From Bacteroidota bacterium (GTDB taxonomy: Bacteria; Bacteroidota; Bacteroidia; Chitinophagales; Chitinophagaceae): a stretch of 47,839 bases of DNA. Positions 26,935 to 34,034 of the stretch are shown piece by piece; the first letter of the stretch is position 1; each line of letters opens with the position of its first letter. A model generated the notes under the pieces. The model saw nothing but the letters and a program-made list of their open reading frames with translations, ran no database searches and had not been told where the DNA came from. The stretch is from assembly GCA_014190475.1 (NCBI GenBank), contig BJGL01000010.1, positions 1-47,839 of the forward strand, in the 5' to 3' direction. A program made the position numbers and the translations under genes.

Positions 26935-27975
26935 TTAATCAACAATTACCCAGGTTACAAATCCTGTAAAAGGAGCAGTAAAATGAACCTCTACCCTGTT
27001 GTTAGGAATATCTCGATAGATATAATAATTAGGAACTGGCCTTGGCACTGCATCAACTTCCATGAGCACACTAATTCCGTCATTACTATCTAACCCGTTA
27101 ACAGGTATAAAAAATACTTCAGCTGCCGTAAGCACAACGCTCCGACTTTTAGATTTTACGCCCAACACCGATTGTGCAGATACCCATTGGGGAGAAAAAC
27201 CAGCACCTCGCGATACCAACAAATCACCCGATGAACCGCTCTGATTATCGATCAAAAGCGGAGTACTATTTCCTTGCAATGAAAGTGAGCCAGCTACCAT
27301 AATACCAGCATTCGCTTGAAGTGATTGCAAAAAAGACTTTTCGCCGCCAACTTGTTGCTGAGTACTGAGATCAACAAAATTTTTAACGGATGAACCTGTT
27401 CCACCATTAGCAATACCAAGTATTCCTCCCAAGACCACATTCCCCTGAGAAGCAGTAGTGGGCGATAATCCTGTTGTGCCCCCACTGAAACTTAGCACCG
27501 CCGCACTTGCAGCAACTTGTTCGGCCATAAGTGCAGTACCCGCGTAAGGAACTAAACCAAATGGAGAAGCACCCAGATCAATCCATTCATTTTGATAATT
27601 CCAGTTCACCACATTCGCAATCGGCTCTATTGCTACTTGAATTTTTAAGGAGTAATTAAGTGTCCGCCAGGGTATATTCAAGATAGAAGCATAAGTTCCT
27701 CCAACACGTGTACCATTTCCAATAATAATCTGAAATATACCCTCGCTATTTGTCCTTGACCGATGCTCCTCAATGAAAACTGGCAATCCCGCAGCAGCAC
27801 CTTGTAGAATGGAAGCTTTAATGTATATGCGTCGATCTTTTGCCGGATTATTATTTCGATCTCTTGCAATAGCTTCAAAATGAATCCCAGGCTGCTGCGC
27901 CAGAACTAAATCTACCTTAGTAATTAAGAGTAAAATAAATGCAATGAAGTAAATAAACTGATTTGCCTTTGTCAC
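26935..27975 (-). CDS. Secreted tail-fibre-like surface protein
   Basis: The 346-residue protein starts with GTG immediately after the preceding stop (TAA-GTG, no gap), which suggests coupled translation. After a signal peptide (about 1-26) comes an N-terminal domain (HFEAIARDRNNNPAKDRRIYIKA.., SEGIFQIIIGNGT) common in secreted Bacteroidota proteins. Fibre-type repeats follow, such as LGIANGGTGSS and DLSTQQQVGGEKSF. The C-terminal 60 residues (LDSNDGISVLME, PVPNYYIYRD, FTAPFTGFVTWVIVD) are homologous to the end of the protein at 25958. No catalytic motif is seen. Confidence 0.72.
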   Translation of the reverse strand: MTKANQFIYFIAFILLLITKVDLVLAQQPGIHFEAIARDRNNNPAKDRRIYIKASILQGAAAGLPVFIEEHRSRTNSEGIFQIIIGNGTRVGGTYASILNIPWRTLNYSLKIQVAIEPIANVVNWNYQNEWIDLGASPFGLVPYAGTALMAEQVAASAAVLSFSGGTTGLSPTTASQGNVVLGGILGIANGGTGSSVKNFVDLSTQQQVGGEKSFLQSLQANAGIMVAGSLSLQGNSTPLLIDNQSGSSGDLLVSRGAGFSPQWVSAQSVLGVKSKSRSVVLTAAEVFFIPVNGLDSNDGISVLMEVDAVPRPVPNYYIYRDIPNNRVEVHFTAPFTGFVTWVIVD

Positions 27976-28485
27976 TTAATTCAATTTTATAAATGGAATA
28001 ACACGATGCAGCTCTTCGCCGTCGACTCGTAAATAATAATTACCCGATTGTAGCCACCCCCAGAAAAAACTTGTCCCCGCTATTAGCTGACTTACAGAAA
28101 TAACTTGTCCCCATAGTCGCTTTCCAGCAGCATCAAAAAGGGATAAACTTAGATTCTGGTCAATATCCAAAAGCCCACTCCCTTCCAAACGCACATAATT
28201 TCGAACCGGATTTGGAAACAATCGAATGTCAATAGGAGTATCTGATGAGTTTGTTTGACAAGTAAGCTCAAACTTGCTACTACCTTTAATAGCGTAGTAT
28301 AAAAACAAACCCGTATTCAACTGTAAACATTCAGTTCGCTTGTTAAAGCTCTGTACCAAACTAGAAGCGCGCATGCCTTGTGAAAATGAACCAACTACAC
28401 TTACCCCATAGAAAGAACCTGATTGCGAAAATCCTTTAAGGGCCATACAAAAAAATAAAAGCGATAATAAGACTAACTGTTTCAT
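27976..28485 (-). CDS. Small secreted protein with T9SS type A sorting domain
   Basis: The 169-residue product has a signal peptide (1-20, ending FSQ). The C-terminal 80 residues form a type A sorting domain: LFPNPVRNYVRLEGSG, LSLFDAAGKRLWGQ, and a GNYYLRVDG..HRVIPFIKLN end. This predicts export through the type IX secretion system and attachment to the surface. The N-terminal part is too short for a known domain. Its ATG overlaps the stop of the upstream lipoprotein gene (ATGA), and the next gene begins at its stop, so it sits firmly in the operon. Confidence 0.78.
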   Translation of the reverse strand: MKQLVLLSLLFFCMALKGFSQSGSFYGVSVVGSFSQGMRASSLVQSFNKRTECLQLNTGLFLYYAIKGSSKFELTCQTNSSDTPIDIRLFPNPVRNYVRLEGSGLLDIDQNLSLSLFDAAGKRLWGQVISVSQLIAGTSFFWGWLQSGNYYLRVDGEELHRVIPFIKLN

Positions 28486-28868
28486 GGACGTAATGAAAAA
28501 TAAAGCGTGTTAGAAACATTATTTTTTGAATACTCCATGACAACATGATCGGACTCCACTTGGCGCAGTAAAAAGGCCTCAATCAACCGGCCATTAGATG
28601 TAATCTGCAAAGAGGTAACAAGCGACTGTTCATCAATATAATAGGTGCCACTAATTCCATCTGAATCATCATACCCTTTTGTAGATTTATCTAACTGAAA
28701 CGAAAATGTAGGCTGACTCGCATATACCAAACTTCCTGCCGGGGTAGAAATTTTTTCCAGGTACCAGGTCTTATCGACAAGCTTGTCCTCCGTGGTCAGA
28801 AAAACAAAATCCTTTTGACAAGAACCCAAACTAAGAAGTATAAATAAATATAGTCCCACCTTTTGCAT
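28482..28868 (-). CDS. Lipocalin-like small lipoprotein, first gene of the surface-protein operon
   Basis: From the ATG at 28868 the product is 128 residues with lipobox LGSC (Cys17), so I prefer this start to a non-ATG start 35 codons upstream. The mature part has a lipocalin-like strand pattern (KTWYLEKIST, TFSFQLDKSTKGYDDSDGISGTYYIDE). Similar small lipoproteins are common in Bacteroidota and have no known role. It overlaps the next gene by four bases (ATGA). A 121-base gap to the upstream membrane-protein gene allows a separate promoter. Confidence 0.7.
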   Translation of the reverse strand: MQKVGLYLFILLSLGSCQKDFVFLTTEDKLVDKTWYLEKISTPAGSLVYASQPTFSFQLDKSTKGYDDSDGISGTYYIDEQSLVTSLQITSNGRLIEAFLLRQVESDHVVMEYSKNNVSNTLYFSLRP

Positions 28869-28989
28869 ATCATACTGGTATTGATACCGGTTGCAAAATA
28901 GGTTCCTGAAAAAAGGATATAAATGACGAACATCAAAGAATCGCTGACTGTAAGGCGCGCCCCCACTGACCAAGAATTGCGACTAGCTA

Positions 28990-29910
28990 TTAGCGTGATG
29001 TAAGATGCGCGCGCTCATATAACTGATGGATATAAAGAATGAGTAGCCCAAATAGAACAGACCCAATGATAAGCGCATTATTTAAGATACCAGAAACAGA
29101 AAAGGAGAGTTTGATTAAAATGGTTGATAAAACAAACCCGGAATTTCTTATTATAGTATGAAAATGATCAGAGTAATAAAAAGAAGCGAGGAGAAGCAAA
29201 ACATCCACGATTATTAAAATCGTAAAAAAATCATCAAAAAATATGGTATTGATATTGGAAAGAGCTGCCATGCCTGATAATTGATTATCAACAACGATAG
29301 CTACCCAAGTTGAAAAAGAATAAACAGCTAAGCCCACTAATACAGGCACTAGCACCAAAGCCAATCCCTTTTTAAGAAACACAAATTGTGCAGTAGGTCC
29401 AGCATGCAAACCGGATTCATCAACTTCAGCAATAGGTCTTTTAACAATTTTGTGATAGAACAAATAGATCAGTAAGAATAAGACCAACGAGGTTACCACA
29501 TCATAAGTAAACTGCAGATCACTCGCATTTTCAAACCAATTAGAAACCAATTTTAATTCTCCCAAATCCTTAAAAATTCTTCGAATCACAATTAATGTAA
29601 TAATCTCGTACTGCTTTCCAATATAAAAGGTTGTTGACTTAGGTAAATAAAAAAGGAGTAAGTACACTTCGTAAACCAGAATAAAAGAAAAGGGAGTATA
29701 GATAGCTGAAATTGGACTACTAAAAAGTGCTATGTCCGTTTGAATCAACCCCTGCTTCGATAATGCAATTAACAGAAGGTGACACAGATAACTCACAATA
29801 GCAAGTGTCAACACTACACGTTCACTTCGCTGTTTAAAGGTGGGAGAAAGTAAAAGACTCCGCCCTTTTTCTACCCAGTTCCTAAACTCCTTTTGGTGTT
29901 GTTGTGCCAT
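28990..29910 (-). CDS. Multi-pass inner-membrane protein of unknown function
   Basis: The 306-residue protein has about eight hydrophobic segments. The first half includes SPISAIYTPFSFILVYEVYLLLFYLP and then YEIITLIVIRRIFKDLGEL, a helix edge with paired arginines that recalls a voltage-sensor-like or channel segment. That resemblance is only visual. The second half has four more helices with few charges. I do not recognise an established family. It lies upstream of the secreted-protein operon on the same strand, but a 121-base gap separates them. Confidence 0.65.
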   Translation of the reverse strand: MAQQHQKEFRNWVEKGRSLLLSPTFKQRSERVVLTLAIVSYLCHLLLIALSKQGLIQTDIALFSSPISAIYTPFSFILVYEVYLLLFYLPKSTTFYIGKQYEIITLIVIRRIFKDLGELKLVSNWFENASDLQFTYDVVTSLVLFLLIYLFYHKIVKRPIAEVDESGLHAGPTAQFVFLKKGLALVLVPVLVGLAVYSFSTWVAIVVDNQLSGMAALSNINTIFFDDFFTILIIVDVLLLLASFYYSDHFHTIIRNSGFVLSTILIKLSFSVSGILNNALIIGSVLFGLLILYIHQLYERAHLTSR

Positions 29911-29976
29911 TTTTTAGTACGTGTGGTAGTAAGATACTAAATCCTTGGCACTCCCTCCCCAACATTATAGTCTAAT

Positions 29977-30008
29977 AAAAAACCCCTCTAAATGATAACA
30001 TAGCGGGG
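29977..30008 (-). terminator. Terminator downstream of the DUF4397 gene
   Basis: On the minus strand CCCC (30008-30005) pairs with GGGG (29986-29983), with an inner CTA/TAG helix and one mismatch, followed by six T (29982-29977). It lies about 110 bases after the stop at 30118 and before the start of the membrane-protein gene at 29910. The stem is short, so strength is uncertain. Confidence 0.5.
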
Positions 30009-30117
30009 CAATAGATAAATTTTAAAAATAAATACTGGGCATAGGACAGATATCTAAATCAATATGCGAGAGTCTTACAGTGTTTACCATACGAAAGCAA
30101 ATTAATGTTGCCTTTTA

Positions 30118-30807
30118 CTAATTATGTATCACAATCTGAGCTCCAAGCGCCTGGGATCCCTGGCCACCCACTAAACCCTTTGCAAAAACAGTATAAATTT
30201 TACCTGCCTGTAACACAATTCCCGGAAGAGTTAGCGCTGAAGTTCCATTCGCTTGAACATCAAATGTATAGGTGCCCGCAGGAACTGGTGTAAAATTCTG
30301 ATTAGCGCTGGCAGTAGCTTGTGTCTCAAAACTACGATTAGCAAAGACCGGTGTAAAAGTTGCTCCTGATAGGGTACCAACCGTCACGATTGGAGCATTG
30401 GGCGAAAGATGAAAAAATCGAATGTGAGCTTGGCCAGTTGCTGGCACTGTAAGATTATCCTCAACCACAATAGCACCAATGGAAGCCAATTGATTATAAG
30501 CAAATACTGAGTAGTATTTATCAGCTGCAAATGTCAGGTTTGCGTTAATTACGGAATTGCTTGTACCCGTTGCATTTACTTTAATATTACGAGTACCTGC
30601 AAAAACTTTTAAATACCCGGTAGCGTCTGGAAAATTTAAAGCAGCTGTGTTTACTTTAACATTATCAACCAATAAATCAACTCCTGGCGCATCAGGGGAG
30701 GCATGTACTATATTGACCGAAGTGGTTGCCTGGGGAGTATCGTCTTTATCGCAAGAGAAGAAAGAGACTGATAAAAATAGGGCGATGAGGATCTGATATA
30801 ATTTCAT
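30118..30807 (-). CDS. DUF4397 domain lipoprotein
   Basis: The 229-residue lipoprotein has lipobox FFSC (Cys19). A DUF4397 domain (about 30-225) follows, marked by VNIVHASPDAPGVDLLVDN and later IRFFHLSPNAPIVTVG, a two-fold repeat of the same motif, then GTYTFDVQANG and an AGKIYTVFAKGLVGG end. DUF4397 proteins are secreted or surface proteins of unknown function found widely in Bacteroidota. The gene stands alone, with a terminator-like hairpin downstream and a divergent GNAT gene upstream. Confidence 0.85.
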   Translation of the reverse strand: MKLYQILIALFLSVSFFSCDKDDTPQATTSVNIVHASPDAPGVDLLVDNVKVNTAALNFPDATGYLKVFAGTRNIKVNATGTSNSVINANLTFAADKYYSVFAYNQLASIGAIVVEDNLTVPATGQAHIRFFHLSPNAPIVTVGTLSGATFTPVFANRSFETQATASANQNFTPVPAGTYTFDVQANGTSALTLPGIVLQAGKIYTVFAKGLVGGQGSQALGAQIVIHN

Positions 30808-30954
30808 ACAACTTTATTTAATGGATAAACATACTATCAACAAAATAGCATTTCAATGACCGTAGTCGTTCTGGTACTATTTTTATACCATTCATCAAAA
30901 AATAAAGGATTACCAGCGTACGCTAATACATAAATAATAGACAGGCTTCTATAG

Positions 30955-30962
30955 TAACTTTG
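30955..30962 (+). promoter_or_regulatory. TAnnTTTG promoter box of the GNAT gene
   Basis: TAACTTTG matches the -7 consensus and is followed after six bases by the ATG at 30969. It argues for that ATG over the in-frame TTG at 30960, which lies within the box itself. No clear -33 element is seen. Confidence 0.5.
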
Positions 30963-30968
30963 ATTTTA

Positions 30969-31472
30969 ATGAACGCTTCGTTATCCATTAGAAAAGTTGA
31001 GAAAAGGGATGAGCCTTATTTAGCCGCAATTATCAGAGCCGTTTTCGAGGAACATAATGCACCTAAAAAGGGAACAGTATATTCTGATCCAACAACAGAC
31101 TATCTGTACGACCTATTTGAAAATGCAGATTCAATACTGTGGGTTGCCGAATGGAACCAGCAATTAGTTGGCTGTTGTGGGGTGTACCCCACCGAAGGTT
31201 TACCTATCAAAACAGCTGAACTTGTAAAATTCTATATAAGCCCTAACGCGCGTGGATTTGGGATAGGAAAACAATTAATCAAAAAAAGTATAGCGTCAGC
31301 AAAAGAAATGGGCTATGAAAAATTATACCTAGAAAGCATGCCACAATTTTCTAAAGCGGTAGATTTTTACAACAGGCTTGGATTTAAGTCACTGGAAAAA
31401 GCGATGGGAAACTCAGGACATACCTCCTGTTCTATTTGGATGCTTTTATCGTTAGAAACTTTAGAAGATTAA
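30969..31472 (+). CDS. GNAT-family N-acetyltransferase
   Basis: The 167-residue cytoplasmic protein has the GNAT fold. The acetyl-CoA loop is RGFGIG (95-100) after the beta strand AELVKFYISP, and the C-terminal part has YEKLYLESMPQFSKAVDFYNRLGF, the usual strand-helix that closes the fold. The family moves an acetyl group from acetyl-CoA to an amine. The substrate is unknown, with no partner gene nearby. The ATG at 30969 is chosen because of the promoter box directly upstream. A hairpin follows the stop. Confidence 0.87.
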   Translation: MNASLSIRKVEKRDEPYLAAIIRAVFEEHNAPKKGTVYSDPTTDYLYDLFENADSILWVAEWNQQLVGCCGVYPTEGLPIKTAELVKFYISPNARGFGIGKQLIKKSIASAKEMGYEKLYLESMPQFSKAVDFYNRLGFKSLEKAMGNSGHTSCSIWMLLSLETLED

Positions 31473-31481
31473 AAGGAATTA

Positions 31482-31511
31482 AAAGGCCCCGGATCAACAT
31501 CCAGGGCCTTT
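31482..31511 (+). terminator. Hairpin after the GNAT gene, probable terminator
   Basis: AAAGGCCC (31482-31489) pairs with GGGCCTTT (31504-31511). An inner GGAT/ATCC helix and CAAC loop are separated by one C-A mismatch. The following sequence is only moderately T-rich. It lies nine bases after the stop at 31472. Confidence 0.6.
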
Positions 31512-31532
31512 CCTATTATTTTCAAAAATAAC

Positions 31533-31549
31533 AGTACCGGGGATAGGAC
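31533..31549 (+). repeat. Imperfect copy of the tRNA-Met 3' end flanking the AT-rich lipoprotein island
   Basis: Positions 31533-31549 match 33917-33933 at 13 of 17 bases, including eight identical bases (AGTACCGG). The latter covers the discriminator and acceptor end of the tRNA-Met gene. The two copies are in the same orientation and enclose 31713-33832. This could be a decayed attachment site, but a match this short could be chance. Confidence 0.3.
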
Positions 31550-31660
31550 GATTATCTAACTTTCTTATTGATGATCTTCTTGATTTTACTGATTGATATT
31601 TAGCTCTTTACGAAAAGCACACGCTTGAGGAATTAGTAATAGAAAAATAATTTTTCACAC

Positions 31661-31690
31661 TTTGGAAAAACCGAAAATATTTTAATTTAC
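31661..31690 (+). promoter_or_regulatory. Candidate promoter of the lipoprotein toxin-like gene
   Basis: TTTG (31661-31664) is followed after 18 bases by TAATTTAC (31683-31690), similar to the TTTG-N19-TAnnTTTG pattern with two mismatches at the end of the downstream box. The ATG at 31713 is 22 bases further on. Confidence 0.35.
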
Positions 31691-31712
31691 ACCCTCCAAA
31701 ACCTATCCTACG

Positions 31713-33497
31713 ATGCAGATTTTTATTAGAAATTATTCTAATCTTTTTGCAATCCTTTTCTTGATCCTGCTGTTTCAATCCTGCAAGAAATCAGATCAAG
31801 TTGCTTCACCAGAAAAAGAGTTATCTAGTCTCGAGAGAAAATTTTTCTTTACTAACAGGACTGGGGATTTAACGGAGGGCAAACTGGTTGACTTTTTAAT
31901 CAGGCAAAACCGTAGCAAAAGCTTTGTTGAAAAAACTACCAAGATTATCGGTTTCCCAAGATGGGAAAAAATGATAACAGTTAAAAGAAAAAATGAAGTT
32001 AGCGGAAGGGGCGCATCGGACTCACTGCTACTTACCTATTTTATTCCATTTGTAAGAGACTCTCAAAATTATGTAAATGCTTCACTTATTATTTCTGTTT
32101 ATCCAAACGACACCTCATTTGCATATCGTTCTGACTGGGAGTATCAATACAAAACGCATGGCTCTCCTATTGTTGATTCTACGGCCGAGGCTCACGCAGT
32201 CTTTTTCATGTTCCTAGACAACAGAACCTTTGGATATACCGAGTTCAACATTACAGATACCAACCTGTTTCCAGAGGCGCTTATAACAAATGGAACACTA
32301 AAAAAACTTAAAATATTAAACACATCTTCTTCGCCAACAGGCAGAGGTAATACAGCGGTTAGTGGAGGAGATTGTCTTCTTTGGGGTAATTATGTTGTAT
32401 GTCCGACTCCAACCTCCCCTACATGCTCAGGTCCTTCAGGATGTGATTATTTAAGCTGCCCTAACGGGGTGTGCCGGCTATATTACGGCTGTGTCCTCTG
32501 GAATCTAAGCTCATTACCAGTTGGAGGGAGCGGCCCAACAGTAGGAACAGGTGGAAGTTACCCAGTAGGAACCGGAGGCTCTGGCAATTCCGGAGGTGGC
32601 TCTCCCAGTCCTTGCCCCGGAACCACTTCCTACCAACGAGGACAAACAGCTACCTATGGGTGTGAACCAGGGTGGAATCCTACCTCTACAACCACAAATT
32701 ACTTGACTTATTTGATAAATATACTTAGCCTAACATCTACACAGGCTTCCTTTCTTCTTCAGAACTCAAACTACCAGGCACCGCTCTACAGCTACATTTC
32801 CCAAAACTTTTCAAGTCAATCAGTACAAATTTGTAAAGAGCATATTGACTTTTTGATGTCAAGGTCCGATTATGTAAATTTTGTAAACAACCATGATATT
32901 ACTGGAAACCAATCATTAGTTTGGTGGATGGATGAAAATTGGTTGGATAACCCCTCAAATTTCAACCTTGACATAACAAGGATAAATAGCCTATATGAAA
33001 GGCTCACAGCAGCCGAAAAGGCCCTTATTGTAATTTTCCCTGTTCAAGCTTTCATAATTAATTTAAATGTTCAAGCGGCATTCGATATGAGTGACTCACG
33101 CATGGGATCAATTCGAGGTCTTAATGATAAAAAAGATGCATTCAGGCACGCATATTTCCAAGCAATTAATACGAGGGATGTTATGGGAAGGATTCTTCCC
33201 TACCCTATTACGGGTTCAGATATTGTAACACTTTTTGCCACTGCACATGAAAGTGAAGTTCCACAGGAATTACAGCTTGAAAGGGAAATGGATATGTTCA
33301 ACAATAGTGTTGGCATTTCATACTGCTGGAATTGCTGGACAACGTCCAATAACAGTATCGCCAATGCAGTTATAGATAAATTAAACAACGGGGAGTTAAA
33401 ATATCTTTCACCATTAAACCATATTCAATCACCAGACTGGCCGCTAGGATTAAATGGAATTCTCTCTTCAACAACAATTAAATGGACAAATCAATGA
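31713..33497 (+). CDS. Lipoprotein with polymorphic-toxin-like layout and DUF6973-like C-terminal domain
   Basis: The 594-residue protein has lipobox FQSC (Cys24). The N-terminal module (about 38-205; FLIRQNRSKSFVEKT, IGFPRWEKMI) resembles a module I recall from Bacteroidota lipoproteins with variable ends. Next comes a Cys-rich stretch (C221, C230, C238, C244, C249, C254, C260), a Gly/Ser/Pro linker (265-305), and a C-terminal domain. That domain has DAFRHA (475-480), FATAHE (508-513) and EMDMFNNSVG (525-534), a pattern of conserved His, Glu, Asp and Asn like DUF6973, which looks enzymatic. A small lipoprotein gene overlaps its stop (ATGA), as an immunity gene would. AT content looks higher than in neighbours. 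The toxin role is inferred. Confidence 0.7.
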   Translation: MQIFIRNYSNLFAILFLILLFQSCKKSDQVASPEKELSSLERKFFFTNRTGDLTEGKLVDFLIRQNRSKSFVEKTTKIIGFPRWEKMITVKRKNEVSGRGASDSLLLTYFIPFVRDSQNYVNASLIISVYPNDTSFAYRSDWEYQYKTHGSPIVDSTAEAHAVFFMFLDNRTFGYTEFNITDTNLFPEALITNGTLKKLKILNTSSSPTGRGNTAVSGGDCLLWGNYVVCPTPTSPTCSGPSGCDYLSCPNGVCRLYYGCVLWNLSSLPVGGSGPTVGTGGSYPVGTGGSGNSGGGSPSPCPGTTSYQRGQTATYGCEPGWNPTSTTTNYLTYLINILSLTSTQASFLLQNSNYQAPLYSYISQNFSSQSVQICKEHIDFLMSRSDYVNFVNNHDITGNQSLVWWMDENWLDNPSNFNLDITRINSLYERLTAAEKALIVIFPVQAFIINLNVQAAFDMSDSRMGSIRGLNDKKDAFRHAYFQAINTRDVMGRILPYPITGSDIVTLFATAHESEVPQELQLEREMDMFNNSVGISYCWNCWTTSNNSIANAVIDKLNNGELKYLSPLNHIQSPDWPLGLNGILSSTTIKWTNQ

Positions 33498-33832
33498 AAA
33501 AACTAATAGCACTTACTCTATTTATTTACTCAAGTTGTCAATATAAGTCTCCAACCGAAATACATCGAGTTAGTATAATTAATGCTAGCAATGATAGACT
33601 AATAACCATCAAGCTAAAAAAAATGTATAAGTATCAAGCAATGATTATTAAAGAAAATAGCATGAATGATACTTGCATGATTGGCCTAATTAAAGTACCG
33701 CCAAGAAAAAAAGGCAAATTATACCGTACTGAATTCCTAAATAACTCTATTGCATATAAATATGTTGCTTATAAAGCCAATTCAGGGACTTTAAAGATTG
33801 AGCATATTTTTTTTGACAACTTTTCGTATTGA
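33494..33832 (+). CDS. Small lipoprotein translationally coupled to the toxin-like gene (candidate immunity protein)
   Basis: The ATG at 33494 overlaps the preceding TGA (ATGA) and gives 112 residues with lipobox YSSC (Cys15). An in-frame ATG at 33482 would put four residues before the same signal and deepen the overlap; it is less likely. The mature protein is basic and Lys/Ile/Tyr-rich (for example RLITIKLKKMYKYQ and PPRKKGKLYR), with a beta-strand pattern and no known family. Coupling to a lipoprotein that carries a toxin-like domain suggests it protects the same compartment, as periplasmic immunity lipoproteins do. There is no direct evidence for binding. Confidence 0.6.
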   Translation: MKKLIALTLFIYSSCQYKSPTEIHRVSIINASNDRLITIKLKKMYKYQAMIIKENSMNDTCMIGLIKVPPRKKGKLYRTEFLNNSIAYKYVAYKANSGTLKIEHIFFDNFSY

Positions 33833-33872
33833 TTCCAATTTAGTTTCAACTATATCAAACACTTGTGGAGAT

Positions 33873-33912
33873 AAAAAAACAAGGACTCTTCAAGAAAATC
33901 CCGAAGAGTCCT
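33873..33912 (-). terminator. Terminator of the tRNA-Met gene
   Basis: On the minus strand AGGACTCTTC (33912-33903) pairs perfectly with GAAGAGTCCT (33891-33882), followed by TGTTTTTTT. It begins seven bases after the tRNA 3' end. Confidence 0.9.
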
Positions 33913-33918
33913 GTTTAG

Positions 33919-33992
33919 TACCGGAGAGCAGACTTGAACTGCCGACCTTCGGGTTATGAATCCGATGCTCTAACCAGCTGAGCTACCCCGGC
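33919..33992 (-). tRNA. tRNA-Met (anticodon CAT)
   Basis: The 74-base sequence folds as a cloverleaf. The acceptor stem GCCGGGG pairs with CTCCGGT (two G-U pairs). The D arm is GCTC-AGCTGGTTA-GAGC, the anticodon loop TTCATAA has CAT at 33958-33956, and the T arm is GGCAG-TTCAAGT-CTGCT. CCA is not encoded. The start differs from an initiator, so elongator Met is likely; a tRNA-Ile with a modified C (also CAT) cannot be ruled out by eye. A perfect terminator follows. Confidence 0.9.
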
Positions 33993-34034
33993 CTACCCCT
34001 TTTGGGGGGCGTAAAGGTAATACATTTTAAGTAC

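Noticed and set aside
24785-27975. Prophage suggested by tail-fibre and S74 domains
   Set aside because: There is no integrase, capsid, terminase or lysis gene, and the proteins have Sec signal peptides. They are host surface proteins.
31713-33497. RHS or T6SS effector identity for the lipoprotein
   Set aside because: There are no YD repeats, PAAR or VgrG-like parts, and the signal is a lipobox, so a surface lipoprotein model fits better.
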